Source: Odontocerum albicorne (Eukaryota > Arthropoda > Insecta > Trichoptera > Odontoceridae). Taken from it: a DNA stretch of 64,000 nucleotides. The translations under genes and the position numbers were made by a program. Of the stretch, positions 1 to 11,392 are shown piece by piece. The notes beneath the pieces are model-generated. The model was not told the DNA's origin. It was given only the letters and a program-made list of their open reading frames with translations, and searched no databases. Where the stretch lies: contig OX463863.1 in assembly GCA_949825065.1 (NCBI GenBank), forward strand, positions 21,662,251-21,726,250, read 5' to 3'. Each line of letters begins with the position of its first letter. Within the stretch, counting starts at the first letter, position 1.

Positions 1-1452
1 AGAAACAATCAAACAGCATTGTGGATTACATTTTTACATTAACTCTTTCCCCGCGGGGAGCACAAACGCCTGTGATCTGACGACAATCCAAGTTTCAAAT
101 CACAAATACTTAAAAAAAAATGACACAAAACCGGAATAAAAATTGAACTAAAATTTAAAATAATCTTTATTCTAGCGACATCTCTGAAAACCTTGTCAAA
201 TAATATATTAGTTTATGAGATATTGTTGAATAAACAGAGCGCCGATTTTTTTGGTTTCTCAATATTTCCAGCATTAACGACCTGTCGCGCGGATCGAGTC
301 CTGCGATGAGTCTCTCTTACGTAAATAAACATTACTAGTGCTATATGCATTTGATTGGGTGAGTGTCATGAAGCATTGATTTGATCGTAGCATTCCTTTG
401 TTTATTTTACGTAATGTTAAGTTTATCTCCTTTATTTAATGAGTCTCCTTAAGAGTAATGACTATTATTTATTATCATAAAATTACTTAAGTGTCATGTT
501 TACTTGGTGTTGTAATCAAATATCAGTGGTTCTAAACAAAATATGTGTTTAAACTTAGAAATTAAAAAACGCTGAAATTGTGCCGCGCACAGGATTCGTG
601 GAATTTGATTTTTAACGCAGTGAACAGGTTAAAACCATCGAGAAATTAATTTTTAACAAAAGCAGGAGTGAAAAAAATAATTGTTTACTTTATTATTTTT
701 CATAATTTTTGTAATAATTTTTAAGGTGTAACACTTTGTTGTTTTGCTTTTTTTTGTGGGAATTTTGTAAATGAATATCCTGTGTTTCGTTGCCTTATTC
801 TGCATACCGGCTGGATTAATATTATTTTTATAATTAATAGAACTGCGTGAAGTATTGGCAATCTTTTATTATATAATCCTTAAACTTTGAAAATTCAAGG
901 ATTCATATGTAGAATGTGCTTTATTTCTGGAAATTTTACAAGGAATGAAAAAACAAGTGTTTAAAAGAAAACCATTGCGGATGATCTGTTTCAATGTATA
1001 CCATTAAATATCAGCAATGTTTTAATAAATAACTTTTATTTAATTGAATGACTGAATCATGGTTCAGTGGCTTTGTCTGTGATAGAGAATTATTTGGTGA
1101 CAGGTAGAGACACAGTGTTTTACAGGGACTGCTCCTTATTGACTTGCGGGCGAATAGCCATGGTACAATGTTACAGGTTTGGGGTTGGCAGAGAGATCAG
1201 GTCTTCATTTCATACAGCTTCCATGTTTGTTGTCTACTTGCTCCGTACATCTTGTAATGGCATAAACATGAATAATTTTATACATTCCTCGTGTTTATTT
1301 AGACCACAACTTGTTATTAAAAAATATTGGTCTCTCCGGAAGTGATTTCAAATATTTAGGTAAAATTTGAATGTGAAATTACACCAAACACTTGTGAATG
1401 ATGATTTTAAATATTTTTAATATGTCAGCGATTCCTTAGGTCATACAACCAT
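1..1452. other. No recognisable gene
   Basis: AT-rich sequence. A 92-codon open frame at 1067-1345 has no recognisable domain, no splice context and an ordinary composition, so I do not call it. No repeat or transposon end was recognised here. Confidence 0.6.
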
Positions 1453-1520
1453 TGGTAATTGGCCTTCCAGAGATGAGTGGTAATTGGCGTTCCAGAGTTG
1501 AGTGGTAATTGGTCTTCCAT
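1453..1520. repeat. 25-base tandem repeat, about 2.7 copies
   Basis: The unit begins TGGTAATTGGCCTTCCAGAG and ends ATGAG or TTGAG. Copies differ by only a few bases. Confidence 0.85.
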
Positions 1521-1684
1521 AAAACAAATGACTTAAGATCATTTTGAATAAGAGAAAATACCTCTACGAGTATTTTAAGTTTTGTTACAGTGCATTTTTA
1601 GAATTTCATTTTTACTTATATTTAATCTTCTTCTTTCTAAACTAGTTATTTATCTAAGCAGTTTGCCAATCTTCCATCTATTAA

Positions 1685-1862
1685 GGCAATCTATACTCCT
1701 TCATATGTAAAAGGAGTTCACGGCATTATTTATGATAAGAAGAAGACATCGCATATCTGGCGCATACTCTATACATAGAAGGTCACGGCCATTATTTAAG
1801 AAGATGAAGACACCGCGCATACTCCATCAGATATAGGAGTGCATGGCCATTATTCAGGAAGA
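1685..1862. repeat. Dispersed repeat, three tandem copies
   Basis: Three diverged copies of a motif reading roughly ACTCCTTCATAT, then GGAGTTCACGGCCATTATT, then AAGAAGAAGA. The same motif recurs at 36045-36110, 56490-56718, 58287-58340 and 58930-59045, so it is an interspersed family. No coding capacity is seen and its class is unknown. Confidence 0.6.
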
Positions 1863-1869
1863 AGAGTGT

Positions 1870-2785
1870 GTTATTCTTGATGAATTGAATTGTCAATATG
1901 GTATTGATTGTATGTGATTTATTTTGTCTATTTTAGTTTTTTTTCTGTAATTAATATTTAGTTTTATCTGAGTTCACTACATTATTGATTTAGAGGTTAA
2001 TTTTGACCGCTTCACAGTGATTGTTTGTATATCAGTGTGCACTGCTTGATATAATGACATTTAGTTACATTGAGGCATATTTTTGTCTCATCTCATTTTG
2101 ACAGTTGATCTGTTGGGACAGTGCTCATATTTTGTAATATTTTGATGGGCCAATAATAGTGGGTTCGAATTCAGAGTTAGATCGCCCTTGAGAAGAGTTT
2201 TCTCTGTAAACGGAGCTATATAAACTTTCCTTTTATAATAATTATAACAGAGTAACAATTAAACAGATGTCATAATATTTGTTCACAATATAAAACAATA
2301 ATTATAAACATACAATACTAAAATTCAATCATGTAACTTGCCCAATGCTGTAAAGCCCAAAATGAAAACACACAGTGATGGTGAAGTGAAAATGACACAA
2401 CATCAATGCAGAAGCTACTGTGTGACGTGAGGATTCTAATTTAGAAGTAAAACAAGTCGGCAAATGTAAGGCAGGTACTTGCAATGTTAGAATAATTCTA
2501 TTTTCTAGAACATATGTACAAAACAAATAAAAATAAATTAATTACTTTAGTTTAAAATAACCTTTGAAGCGACAATTTACAAGTCTCAAGGAGTGTTGGG
2601 CTGCCTACCGATAGAGTGGGTTTGGGTTTTCATTGAATTTGGGTGGATGGTGTTTGTTTTTATACAGGCATTATGTGTGTCTCTTCACTGAATGATGTTA
2701 ATGTTAAAACAGGAATGGGCAAGCTGTCGTAGGGAGATTGTCTTCCCCACTCAGACAGCTCGCACCTTCTTCTCCCTGGCTCCAT
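1870..2785. other. No recognisable gene
   Basis: AT-rich. A 65-codon antisense frame at 2329-2526 has no recognisable features. Confidence 0.5.
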
Positions 2786-2789
2786 CCCA

Positions 2790-3525
2790 ACTCACTGTCT
2801 GCGAAGACTGTCGGGGTCAGCTCTCCTCGTCCTCAGGTTGTATGCTCTTCTGTCCCGGACTACGTCCCCCAGGCCGTGCCTCTGCATCAGGTTATCTTTT
2901 TGCACCACCCATGAATTTTTTGGTCTTCCTCTGGTTGTTATTCGAGGAAGATCCATGGAGATTGCCTGGTTCACAATGTGATCAGGTGCTCTGCGTCCAA
3001 CGTGCCCATACCATCTCAATCGCCTCTCCTCCATCTTGCTGTTGATGTCTGTAACACCTAGGCTTCCACGAATGCGTGAGCTTTTTATTTTGTCTCTTAG
3101 GGACACACCAGCTGATCATCTTAGCATGCGCATTTCAGCAGTTTCTAGTTGCCTAGAGTAAGAGTTATACATCATCCAGCATTCGGAGCCATAGAGAAGT
3201 GCGGGTCTGACAATCGTTTGGTATAATTTTCCTTTTAACTTTACTGGCATTTTCGGATCACATAGAACTCCCTTCATTGATCTAAACTTCATCCATCCCA
3301 CACTAATTCTATGTGTTACATCTGCTGCTCATTCTCCATCGCTATGGATGAGTGACTCAAGATACTTAAAGGAGTCACAATTTGGTAATGTTTCTCTATC
3401 CATTTGCATTACGGGAGTGACAGCATTTGTGTTCTCGAATGGTAGGTACAGATACTCTGTTTTCTTTCTGCTCAGTCTCAATCCATTGTCCTCCAAGATT
3501 CTTCTCTTTCTTTCTGTTTCTTAAA
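2790..3525 (-). mobile_element. Non-LTR retrotransposon (LINE), broken 3' end of the reverse transcriptase ORF
   Basis: Read on the minus strand from about 3525 down to 2790, one frame gives the C-terminal part of a LINE reverse transcriptase. It runs from a segment with DNGLRLSRKKTEYL, through [22 protein letters not shown] (the block following the palm), to RRLRWYGHVGRR and a short tail. Two in-frame stops interrupt it: TGA between SDGE and AADV near 3330, and TGA after RMLR near 3115, where tryptophan codons are expected. It is 5' truncated and inactive. The blocks resemble RTE/CR1-type elements; the exact clade cannot be assigned by eye. The next LINE piece upstream (3540-5880) is a different, RNase H-bearing type, so two LINEs are juxtaposed. 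Confidence 0.8.
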
Positions 3526-3539
3526 GGTCAAAGGGAAAG

Positions 3540-4021
3540 CATTAAGAGAACAGGTGGAAAAATATGTTCAAGATTTCTCTCCTCCTGGCCCCACTCACAC
3601 AAAGAAGAATTCCTTATATGGAGTCCGGCCAGGTGGACAGGGGAACAACAATGTGTAGAACGTATTCTATTGTACTTATAATTGCCATTTCTCTCCGAGT
3701 GCTTCTATACTTAGAAAATCGAGGCTTGAATGGAAGATTAGCTAAGCATCTTCGTTACCTGAAATGCCTCGATGACTGGGAACCCAAGCCAGGGTGACAC
3801 CGAGCCCCGCCTCTTCACGGTTTGTTATGGTTCCCCTTATATTAAGAGTTATACTATTTGGGGATCGAAATGGGAAATATCGGGTCCCTAAGAACTGTCT
3901 TCGAAAGCAGAGCGGTGGGTCCACACATTCAACCTGTAGAGCATTTGTCGGCGTAGATTTCATAGCTCCAACTATAATTCGAAGGGCCTGAAATTGAATG
4001 AGGTCTAGTTTATGGAGGATA
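3540..4021 (-). mobile_element. RNase H-type LINE, 3' part (RNase H end and cysteine tail)
   Basis: Continuation of the LINE at 5299-5880 on the other side of an inserted mariner. On the minus strand it reads LDLIQFRALRIIVGAMKSTP, then AWVPSHRGISGNEDA, a typical end of a LINE RNase H domain, and after a degenerate stretch a cysteine tail reading SSLCEWGQEERNLEHIF. Stops and frameshifts interrupt it. The tail also occurs at 58805-58925, showing a second copy in the window. Jockey/R1/I-like elements with RNase H have this order; I infer that class without fixing the clade. Confidence 0.75.
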
Positions 4022-4023
4022 TA

Positions 4024-5296
4024 TTAGGTGTACCGGAAAAGAATGTCGTTTTTTCAATGAAAAAATTTGGTGCATTTAATGTATTTGTTTATTAAAACTT
4101 GGTTCATAATATAATTGCCATCGTTTGATATAACCTCCTTCCCCCTCTCAGTCGATTTTTTAATACCGCGTTCGTAAAATTTAGCTGGTTTCAATGCAAA
4201 ATACTCAGAAATGCCTTTTTTGACATCCTTATAATTTTTGTATTTTTTTCCGTTTAAAAAGTGTTGCATTGACCGGAATAAATGGTAATCTGATGGAACA
4301 AGATCCGGTGAATATGGTGGGTGACGTACAGTTGTTACACCTAGGGCTTTAATCTTTTCTTTCGTAATTTTCTGAGGTATGCGGTCGTGCATTATCGTGC
4401 TGTAAAAACACTTGTCCATAATTAGCCAGTGCAGTTCTTTTTTTTATTATTTCTGCATCTAAATGCTCTAGTTGATCACAATACACTTGGGCGTTAATTG
4501 TCTGGCCGGGTTTTAATGTTTCGAAATAAAGTATTCTCTTGCAGTCCCACCAAACAGACAAAAGACCTTTTTTTGCAGTGAGCCCGGGCTAAGGGGTGGG
4601 TTTTGGTACCTGGCCCTTTGAAAGCCATTGTTTCTTGCGTCTTTGGTTTGAATACAATACCCATTTTTCGTCAACAGTTACAAGATGTTGTAGAAATGGA
4701 GTTTTGGTATTAAATTCTGAATACTCAGTGCACGCGTTTATACGCTCACCGAGATTCTCTTCACTTAATTCATGACGGATCCATTTTCCTTGTTTCCATG
4801 TCTTGCCAATTTTTTTATATGCTCTTGCACGCTTGACCATGAACATCCGAGTTGCTCCGCGAGTTCTTGAATCGTTGAAGTTGGATTTTGCTGAATCAGT
4901 TCAGTTTAAACATCACTATCCACTTTAACAGGTCGACCACTAACAGGGTTATTTTTTAGATCAAAATTGCCGGATTTAAATTATTTAAACCACCTTTGGC
5001 ATTGACGAACATTCAAAATATCTCCCAGTAAATAACAAATATTTTTTAAAGCACATGTTGCACCTTATTTCTTCATGAAATGGTAAAGCATAATATTTCG
5101 AATAAATTCCTCATTCGGTAAAAAGGCCATTGTGTATAGGGTTGTAAATGTTTTTGTTTCAAAGTCCAAATACACTCCAGGTATACGTAGTCAGAGAAAC
5201 AACACAGAACACGTTGTAAAAGTTCGACTGCCGAAGCACAACTGACCACTCAAAAGCGATAACAAAAAAAACGACATTCTTTTCCGGTATACCTAA
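4024..5296 (-). mobile_element. mariner element, inactive, nested in a LINE
   Basis: The element is 1273 bases long. Terminal inverted repeats begin TTAGGTGTACCGG on the left and TTAGGTATACCGG on the right strand, followed by AAAAGAATGTCG on both. TA target duplications lie at 4022-4023 and 5297-5298. The minus-strand transposase starts near ATG 5130 (MAFLPNEEF) and includes the HTH part with LAEQLGCSW, then TVDEKW (first Asp, near 4667), HDNARPH (second Asp, near 4390) and SPDLVPSDYHLF (third Asp, near 4290), a mariner DDD triad. Stops in the HTH region and at least three frameshifts (about 4850, 4575 and 4400) kill it. Removing it brings together the two halves of the LINE at 3540-4021 and 5299-5880, so it inserted into an existing LINE. 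Confidence 0.92.
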
Positions 5297-5298
5297 TA

Positions 5299-5880
5299 TT
5301 TGAAGGTAGGGTCCAATAAGAATGAACCATAATCAAGGTGGCTTCTGATGTATAGAAGTATCAAAGTGGTTGGGTGTGCCCCTACTACGCGGTATTATGT
5401 GCCCCATAATACTGTGTGAAGAATATTTATGTTTTTTTGACAGGTTGATGTTTTCAGCATAATTTTTCCAAGATAACCTGAAGACGAATGCTATACCGAG
5501 GAATTAGTAAGAACTGTAGTTAAGAATAGGAGCATTGTCAATACAAATATTAGTGGTAGGTAGTTGTCTTTTCCGCGAAAACACGACAATAGAACTTTTG
5601 GAGGGGGAAATATCTAATCCATGATTTTCGAGCCACTCGGAACGAAACTGAACAGCTTTTCTGCTATTTTAAAAGATTTATTGGACGTATAAACCACCAC
5701 CATATCATCCGCATATTGTAATACGGGAGTATTAAGAGGAACTGGGTGCGAAAGATCTGCGGTACAAAGGTTATAAAGGAGGGGACTAAGGACTGAACCT
5801 TGAGGAAGACCCATCCAAACATTTCTTGTGAAAGAAAGATGAAGCGTTCTGATAAAAGGTTATTTTTAATGTTAGACATT
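5299..5880 (-). mobile_element. RNase H-type LINE, reverse transcriptase palm fragment
   Basis: Minus-strand translation gives MGLPQGSVLSPLLYN (RT block 4), then LQYADDMVVV (YADD catalytic block). After a frameshift near 5640 it reads SEWLENHGLDISPSKSSIVV, then FLGIAF and a LDYGS segment near 5330. It is truncated on its 5' side at about 5880. The 3' continuation lies beyond the mariner at 3540-4021. Confidence 0.85.
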
Positions 5881-6049
5881 TAAACCAATCATTTCGGTAT
5901 CTTTTTTTAAATATTTTTTTCTTTCCTTACTTCCTTGCAAAATTTCTAGAAAAAAAGCACATTCATTGTCCACAGCTGTAAGGCTTCTCTCCACTATAAA
6001 TCCTTTCATGAGATTTTAAAAGGTATTCTTCACAGCTGTAGGACTTCTC

Positions 6050-7269
6050 TCACTTGTGAATCCTTTCATGAGATTTCAAATAATCTTTTCGTAAGAATGT
6101 CTTATCGCATTGTCCACAGCTGTAAGGTTTCTCTCCACTATGAATCCTTTCATGAGATTTTAAATATTTTTTTCGTGAGAATGTCTTATCACATTGTCCA
6201 CAGCTGTAAAGTTTCTCTCCATTATGAATCATTTCATGATTTTTCAAATCACGTTTTCGTAAGAATGTCTCATCACATTGTCCACAGCCGTAAGGCTTCT
6301 CTCCACTATGACTCAATTCATGATAATTCAAATACTTTTTTCGTAAGAATATCTTCTCACATTGTCCACAGCTGTAGGGCTTCTCTCCACTATGAATCAT
6401 TTCATGATTTTTCAAATCACCTTTTCGTAAGAATGTCTCATCACATTGCCCACAGCCGTAAGGTTTCTCTCCACTATGACTCAATTCATGATAATTCAAA
6501 TACTTTTTTCGTAAGAATATCTTCTCACATTGTCCACAGCTGTAGGGCTTCTCTCCACTATGAATCCTTTCATGAGCATTCAAACAATCTTTTCGTAAGA
6601 ATGTCTTATCACATTGTCCACAGCTGTAAGGCTTCTCTCCACTATGAATCCTTTCATGAGAAATCAAACAATCTTTTCGTAAGAATTTCTTATCACATTG
6701 TCCACAGCTGTAAGGCTTCTCTCCACTATGAATCCTTTCATGAGATTTCAAATCACCTTTTCGTAAGAATGTCTTATCACATTGTCCACAACTGTAAGGC
6801 TTCTCTCCACTATGAATCCTTTCATGAGAAATCAAACAATCTTTTCGTAAGAATTTCTTATCACATTGTCTACAGCTGTAAAGCTTCTCTCCACTATGAA
6901 TCCTTTCATGAGAAATCAAACAATCTTTTCGTGAGAATTTCTTATCACATTGTCCACAGCTGTAAGGCTTCTCTCCACTATGAATCCTTTCATGAGAAAT
7001 CAAACAATCTTTTCGTGAGAATTTCTTATCACATTGTCCACAGCTGTAAGGCTTCTCTCCACTATGAATCCTTTCATGAGAAATCAAACAATCTTTTCGT
7101 GAGAATTTCTTATCACATTGTCCACAGCTGTAAGGCTTCTCTCCACTATGAATCCTTTCATGATCTCTTAATTTATATTTTCGTGAGAATGTCTGTGAAC
7201 AATTTCCACAACCATAGGAATTCTCTCCAGATGGATTATTTTTATAAATGTTGCTCATATCACCTGAAT
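6050..7269 (-). CDS. C2H2 zinc-finger protein, gene A, last exon (14 fingers)
   Basis: This exon encodes a predicted nuclear DNA-binding protein. A splice acceptor (TTTTTAG) precedes 7269, and the exon enters in phase 1, reading NSGDMSNIYKNN before the fingers. Fourteen C2H2 fingers follow with a strict 28-residue, 84-base period and HSGEKPY linkers. Fingers 2-4 are identical at DNA level, and fingers 9-10 are repeated as 11-12, signs of recent unequal exchange. Every finger has Arg at helix position -1, while positions 2, 3, 5 and 6 vary (for example D-C-I-S, G-D-K-S, K-Y-N-Y). The frame stops at TGA 6050-6052, where SGEK is expected. Beyond it, two more degenerate finger remnants are still in frame (about 5970-6048), so the array was once longer. 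The upstream exon 7546-7800 is separated by a 276-base intron. Targets and function are unknown. Confidence 0.88.
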
Positions 7270-7545
7270 CTAAAAATATATGAAAATTTAGAAAAAAACT
7301 CTGAATAATATATTTTTTTTAATATTGAAGGGTTGAAAAGATAGATCTTAGTTCTTTTTGTAATAAAGCATTTCTTGAATTAGAGTTAACTTGTATTGAC
7401 AATTAACTTGTATTGAATTGTTAACTAAGAAAAAAAATTTACAGAGTTAAGATAAAAATATTTTAACTTTATTATTTGCGCTAAGGCTTAACTTGAATCC
7501 TATTTCAAACCAAATTTAAAAATTTATTAAAATAATTATACTCAC

Positions 7546-7800
7546 TCGTTATTGCATGCGTGTTTGAAAAATCAACAGTCTCTGTGTTACTGTCTCGAGC
7601 ACATTCCTTTTTTATATCCGCTTCCTGTATGTCCATAGCAAAATCAGGTAATACTGGCGCAGTATCCTCTTCTACATTTTCTTCTTTTATGGAAAAATCT
7701 GAACAGATTTTCAATTCCAAATCATAGGATTGCCTTTGTGAACTCATTACTGGGGTAATTTCTTTATTGAGTGTATCATAAGATGGCTGGGCTTTACTAT
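7546..7800 (-). CDS. Gene A, middle exon with psi-K-x-E motifs
   Basis: This 255-base exon is phase 1 at both ends. The acceptor TTTTTTTCATAG lies just before 7800 and the donor A|GTGAGT follows 7546. Spliced to 7269, the frame reads HAIT-N-SGDMSN without a stop. The 85-residue segment is acidic, with SIKEE and DIKKEC. The block MDIQEADIKKECARDS is nearly repeated in the exon at 15134-15503 (VDVQEADVKKECLRES). IKEE and IKKE fit the psi-K-x-E SUMO-acceptor consensus; this is a motif match only. No first exon is visible between 7800 and the gap; the best candidate is 15134-15503, whose phase matches. A retained or duplicated exon is another possibility. Confidence 0.78.
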
Positions 7801-7982
7801 CTATGAAAAAAACATACAAGTTCAAGTATTCTGAAGTAATAAAACAAATAGATAATATATTATCAACCACTAAAAACCTCGTTTCTTTCACTTTCTGTTA
7901 ATAAGTCTGAAATGACAATAAGACCAACACAGCACTCATAGAGCTATCTTATCTTAATATGACATGGCTTTGTAGCTACTAT

Positions 7983-8182
7983 NNNNNNNNNNNNNNNNNN
8001 NNNNNNNNNNNNNNNNNNNNNNNNNNNNNNNNNNNNNNNNNNNNNNNNNNNNNNNNNNNNNNNNNNNNNNNNNNNNNNNNNNNNNNNNNNNNNNNNNNNN
8101 NNNNNNNNNNNNNNNNNNNNNNNNNNNNNNNNNNNNNNNNNNNNNNNNNNNNNNNNNNNNNNNNNNNNNNNNNNNNNNNNNN
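7983..8182. other. Assembly gap (200 N)
   Basis: Exactly 200 unresolved bases, probably a fixed-size scaffold gap. It truncates the piggyBac pseudogene at its transposase C-terminal side and could hide repeat sequence within the gene A intron. Confidence 0.99.
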
Positions 8183-9316
8183 AAATTATTCCTTTTCAGC
8201 GCGGCCCAACAAACGAAAGATTTCTCTTCAGAAGTTCCTCCGCGAGTTCCAGCGAAGAAAACCAACTATAGGCTGTTATATTCCTGGCGGTCCCCTCGAT
8301 AGATTTGGCCAATCGCAAGACAGACTGCGAAGGAACGCCGAGTCGCTTTTCTTCTCGAGATAATCCGATCCCGGCAGAGTCCTTGTCGCAGTGGATGTAC
8401 GCATTAAACAGATAATCTGTTTGCGCGTCACACATACAAATCACTTTGAGTCCACACTTTTGGGGCTTTCTGGGCATAAACACTTTAAATTTACATTTTC
8501 CTTTGAAGGGGACTAACATTTCATCTATGGTCACATTTGCCCCCATCATATAATATTTGGAAGAGTTCTCGATAAATCTATCGAAAACTTCCGATATAGC
8601 GGCGGCTTTATCATCCTTTAAACGTTCATTCCTGTTTTCAGGATTATCGAAACGTAAACAGCACAGTAAAAAAACAAATCTATCTCTCGACGTAACGCAA
8701 CTGAAAATATCTCGCCCTGTCCCATCGGTCGCGAACAAAGTATTAGCGAGATCTCGGTTCGACTTGAACGCAGCGAAGAATAACAAAAGCCCTAGGAATG
8801 CCTTCATCTCCGGCAGATCCACGTCTAGAAACTTGACCCTGTTCTGGGTGGGAAATCTCAGTCGACACGAACGGATTTTATGATTGGTCCATTTGACTAT
8901 CCGATTGAGGATCTCATCGTCGAACAGACAATTCCAGACAGTATCTACGTCGAGATGAGTCGGAACGTTAACCATCGCTCGGAATCCGGACTGATTTACG
9001 GCAGTTCCTTCCGGAATTATTTTGTTTTTCCCACAGACGTAATCGGAAGTCCAGTTATATGCATTCCTACCATAGACATAATCGGAGCGGATCCCCGGCG
9101 ACCGCCATCCTCCGCGTCTCCGTTTTCTTCCTGCTCCGAACCCGAGCTGTGGTCACTGAGAATCGACTCATTTCACTCTTCATCGCTCGTCTCCTCCTCG
9201 GATTCTCCCACTTCTATCCCGTCGACGGCTTCGACGTTTGTGCAGTGCGGAATATTGTCTTCAAAATAGACATCTGCTACTCCATCGTCCGTGGAGTAAG
9301 TCGGTTCGAGACCCAT
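8183..9316 (-). pseudogene. piggyBac-type transposase pseudogene
   Basis: The start is ATG 9316 (MGLEPTYSTDDG). An acidic N-terminus rich in EEE/SDE follows. The DDE core runs from about 8975 with VTIDEMLVPFKGKCKFKVF (first catalytic Asp) and VICMCDAQTDYLFNAYIHC (second Asp region), then the LAEELLKRNLSFVG block near 8200. In-frame TGA at 9173-9175 and TAA at 9017-9019, a frameshift near 8980 and another near 8200 inactivate it. The C-terminus, including the cysteine-rich end, falls into the N gap. No TTAA-flanked terminal repeats can be confirmed. It lies in the candidate gene A intron (7801-15133). Confidence 0.88.
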
Positions 9317-9360
9317 TGTAAAAAAAACAAAATAATTAAAATTACACAAACATCCAAAAG

Positions 9361-9685
9361 GTGAACTGACGATTCATTCTAACAGATGCACTGACAATTA
9401 ATTCTAACAGATGCACTGACGATTAATTCTAACAGATGAACTGACGATTAATTCTAACAGATGAACTGACGATTAATTCTAACAGATGAACTGACGAATC
9501 ATTCTAACAGATGAACTGATGATTCATTCTAACAGATGAACTGACGATTCATTCTAACAGATGAACTGACGATTCATTCTAACAGATGCACTGACGATTA
9601 ATTCTAACAGATGAACTGACGATTAATACTAACAGATGAACTGACGATTCATTCTAACAGATGAACTGACGATTCATTCGAACAG
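9361..9685. repeat. 25-base minisatellite, 13 copies
   Basis: The unit is ATGAACTGACGATTCATTCT plus AACAG. Thirteen copies fill 325 bases with no length change; GATTAATT/GATTCATT and ATGAAC/ATGCAC variants are interspersed. It starts 44 bases upstream of the piggyBac start codon and may have grown from that element's 5' end. Confidence 0.95.
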
Positions 9686-9959
9686 ATCTCATTCTCACGG
9701 AACGATTAAATTTTATGTTATTTCAAATGTTGATACACAAAAGACAACAAGTAAGCGATATTTATTATACAGAGTGGCCAAAAATTGACTCTGCAACTTG
9801 TATCAGATGCTATTTTGGTATGATTCAATTTTGACAATTCATATTTAACAGTCGAGAAGTCTAGACGTTCTTTGTGTAACAGGAGAAATCCGTGTAAAAT
9901 GGATAAAAAGAAATTGCTATGAAGCACTTCACGATTCAACAGTGCGTTTTTATTATTAA

Positions 9960-10365
9960 AACACACATACCACCACACCGTTTCCCTATCAGAGTAAGCA
10001 AAGAGGAGAAAGCGCCTGATTCTCATATCGCAGCAAACATTTGCTTCTTCTACCTCTATATAGCTTCTACGACTTGTCTGACTGTTTACACTTCCTTGTT
10101 TTAAAATAGCATACACTCGATCCAACCACACTCTCCTCGGCCTTTCTCTACCGCGCACTCCGCTCACTCACATTTGCGTTGTATATTTGCTTTGTCAGTC
10201 TTTCTTCTTTCAATCGTTCCACATGTCCAAACCATCTCAGCGTGCTCTTCTCCACCTTACTCACCACATCAGCCTCAAGTGCACATGTATTCCTAATGAA
10301 TCCATTCCGTATTCTGTCATACATTATCAGCCCGTATATGTGCAGCAGTAAGTGCAGCATTTATT
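9960..10365 (-). mobile_element. LINE 3' tail
   Basis: Minus-strand translation gives RNTCALEADVVSKVEKSTLR, WFGHVERLKEERLTKQIY, then SGVRGRERPRRVWLDRVY and a degenerate end near 9960 with DRETVWW. This is the conserved C-terminal tail of a LINE reverse-transcriptase ORF that also occurs at 20490, 33975, 36484, 37260, 46790, 54480 and 60640. It is heavily 5' truncated, typical of dead-on-arrival LINE insertions. Confidence 0.75.
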
Positions 10366-10599
10366 CCGCTTTCAGTCGGAATCCAATTACGGCGACCCTC
10401 AGATGATGAAATGATGTCCAATTCTCGGCAGTAAAAACCCCTTCCCGACACACACAATTCCTCTTCCAATCAACAAATATATCAGCAAGTTCCAAAAAAA
10501 ACCAATTCAAAATGTTAACAAACACTTATTTAACCAAAATTATAATAAAAATGTAAATGAATGACATGAACACAAACTATGGAACCGACCGATCTTCAA

Positions 10600-10985
10600 C
10601 ACATTAAGAAGAAGCAAAATCCGTCGGGTTACGTCTCCAGTATTCTCCATAGCAGAGATGAGAAGAAAAGAGAAAAACATAAAAGATGACTCCGATATGC
10701 GGTGTTGGACCGCGAGGCGCACCAACATCGTCTGTGTCGTCCGAGAATCGGAGTTTACCGAGAGACTTTCGACAAGATGCAGAGGAAGAATCATAACGTA
10801 CTTTGGGCACGCTGCTAGAAAGACAGTTGAGGGAAGGCGAGAGAGAGGAAGGTGTCCTATAAGATGGGATCCTCTTGAAGCGCCGCATTCGGTATGGCTG
10901 AGACGCCAAATGGAGACAGGCAGGCGGTGCGGTGCGCCCAGTTCCAGACATAGCGGAAGTTGACCACGACAAGCGTTGAGCATAT
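10600..10985 (+). mobile_element. LINE 3' tail, second (RTE-like) family
   Basis: The plus strand near 10700-10960 reads CWTARRTNIVCVV, FTERLSTRCRGRIITYFGHA, RRERGRCPIRWDP and a short tail. This corresponds to the end of a LINE reverse-transcriptase ORF with the YFGHAAR block. It is truncated upstream. The translation diverges from the WFGHVER tails, so it is a different family. Confidence 0.7.
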
Positions 10986-11039
10986 GATGATGAAGAAGAA
11001 GAAAACAAAAGGTAGCGAGTTATAAATAACATAAAAAAC

Positions 11040-11272
11040 TAAATTGTAATTTATTTTATCAAACACTGTTTATTCCACTTTTTGTAACGGTATAACCCTA
11101 CCGGTTTCAAGGTGCACGCCTCATCTTCAGGGGAGCACAAACAAGTCTTGTTTGTGCTCCCCTAAAGATGAGGTGTGCACCTTGAAACCAGTAGGGTAGG
11201 GTTATACAGTTACAAAAAGTGGAATAAACAGTGTTTGATAAAACAAATTACAATGTATTTAAACCTCCACAA
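11040..11272. mobile_element. Penelope-like element tail, foldback copy
   Basis: This is a near-perfect inverted repeat of about 115 bases per arm, with its centre at CAAACAAGTCTTGTTTG (about 11150-11166). Each arm holds TGTGCTCCCCT, GATGAGG, CACCTTGAAACC, GGTTATAC, GTTACAAAAAGTGGAATAAA and CAGTGTTTGATAAA. The same arm follows a GIY-YIG endonuclease reading frame at 56800-57300, which identifies it as a Penelope-like retroelement 3' repeat. Confidence 0.8.
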
Positions 11273-11392
11273 CGTTAATGTAATGTAATGCCTTCACTAT
11301 AAACAATGTAAAAAAGTAAATGATTTGAATTATTACACAACATTTAAGATTTGTTTCCTGAAGGAGTTGAGCGGCACATGGAAACATGTCTA

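Noticed and set aside
1067..1345. 92-codon open frame
   Set aside because: No domain, no splice context, and ordinary composition for a chance frame.
6097..7308. 403-codon open frame on the plus strand, antisense to the gene A fingers
   Set aside because: It mirrors the 84-base repeat: the reverse strand of the finger unit has no stop in that frame. It has no ATG of its own meaning, and the residues repeat every 28 (HIVHSCKASLHYESFHE).
7505..7891. ATG at 7891 as the start of gene A
   Set aside because: The first 30 codons (MKETRFLVVDNIL and onward) are hydrophobic and unlike the family, and a clear acceptor (TTTTTTTCATAG) separates them from the acidic exon.
9361..9685. CRISPR-like array
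   Set aside because: The copies are contiguous without spacers, and the genome is eukaryotic. The same applies to the other minisatellites.
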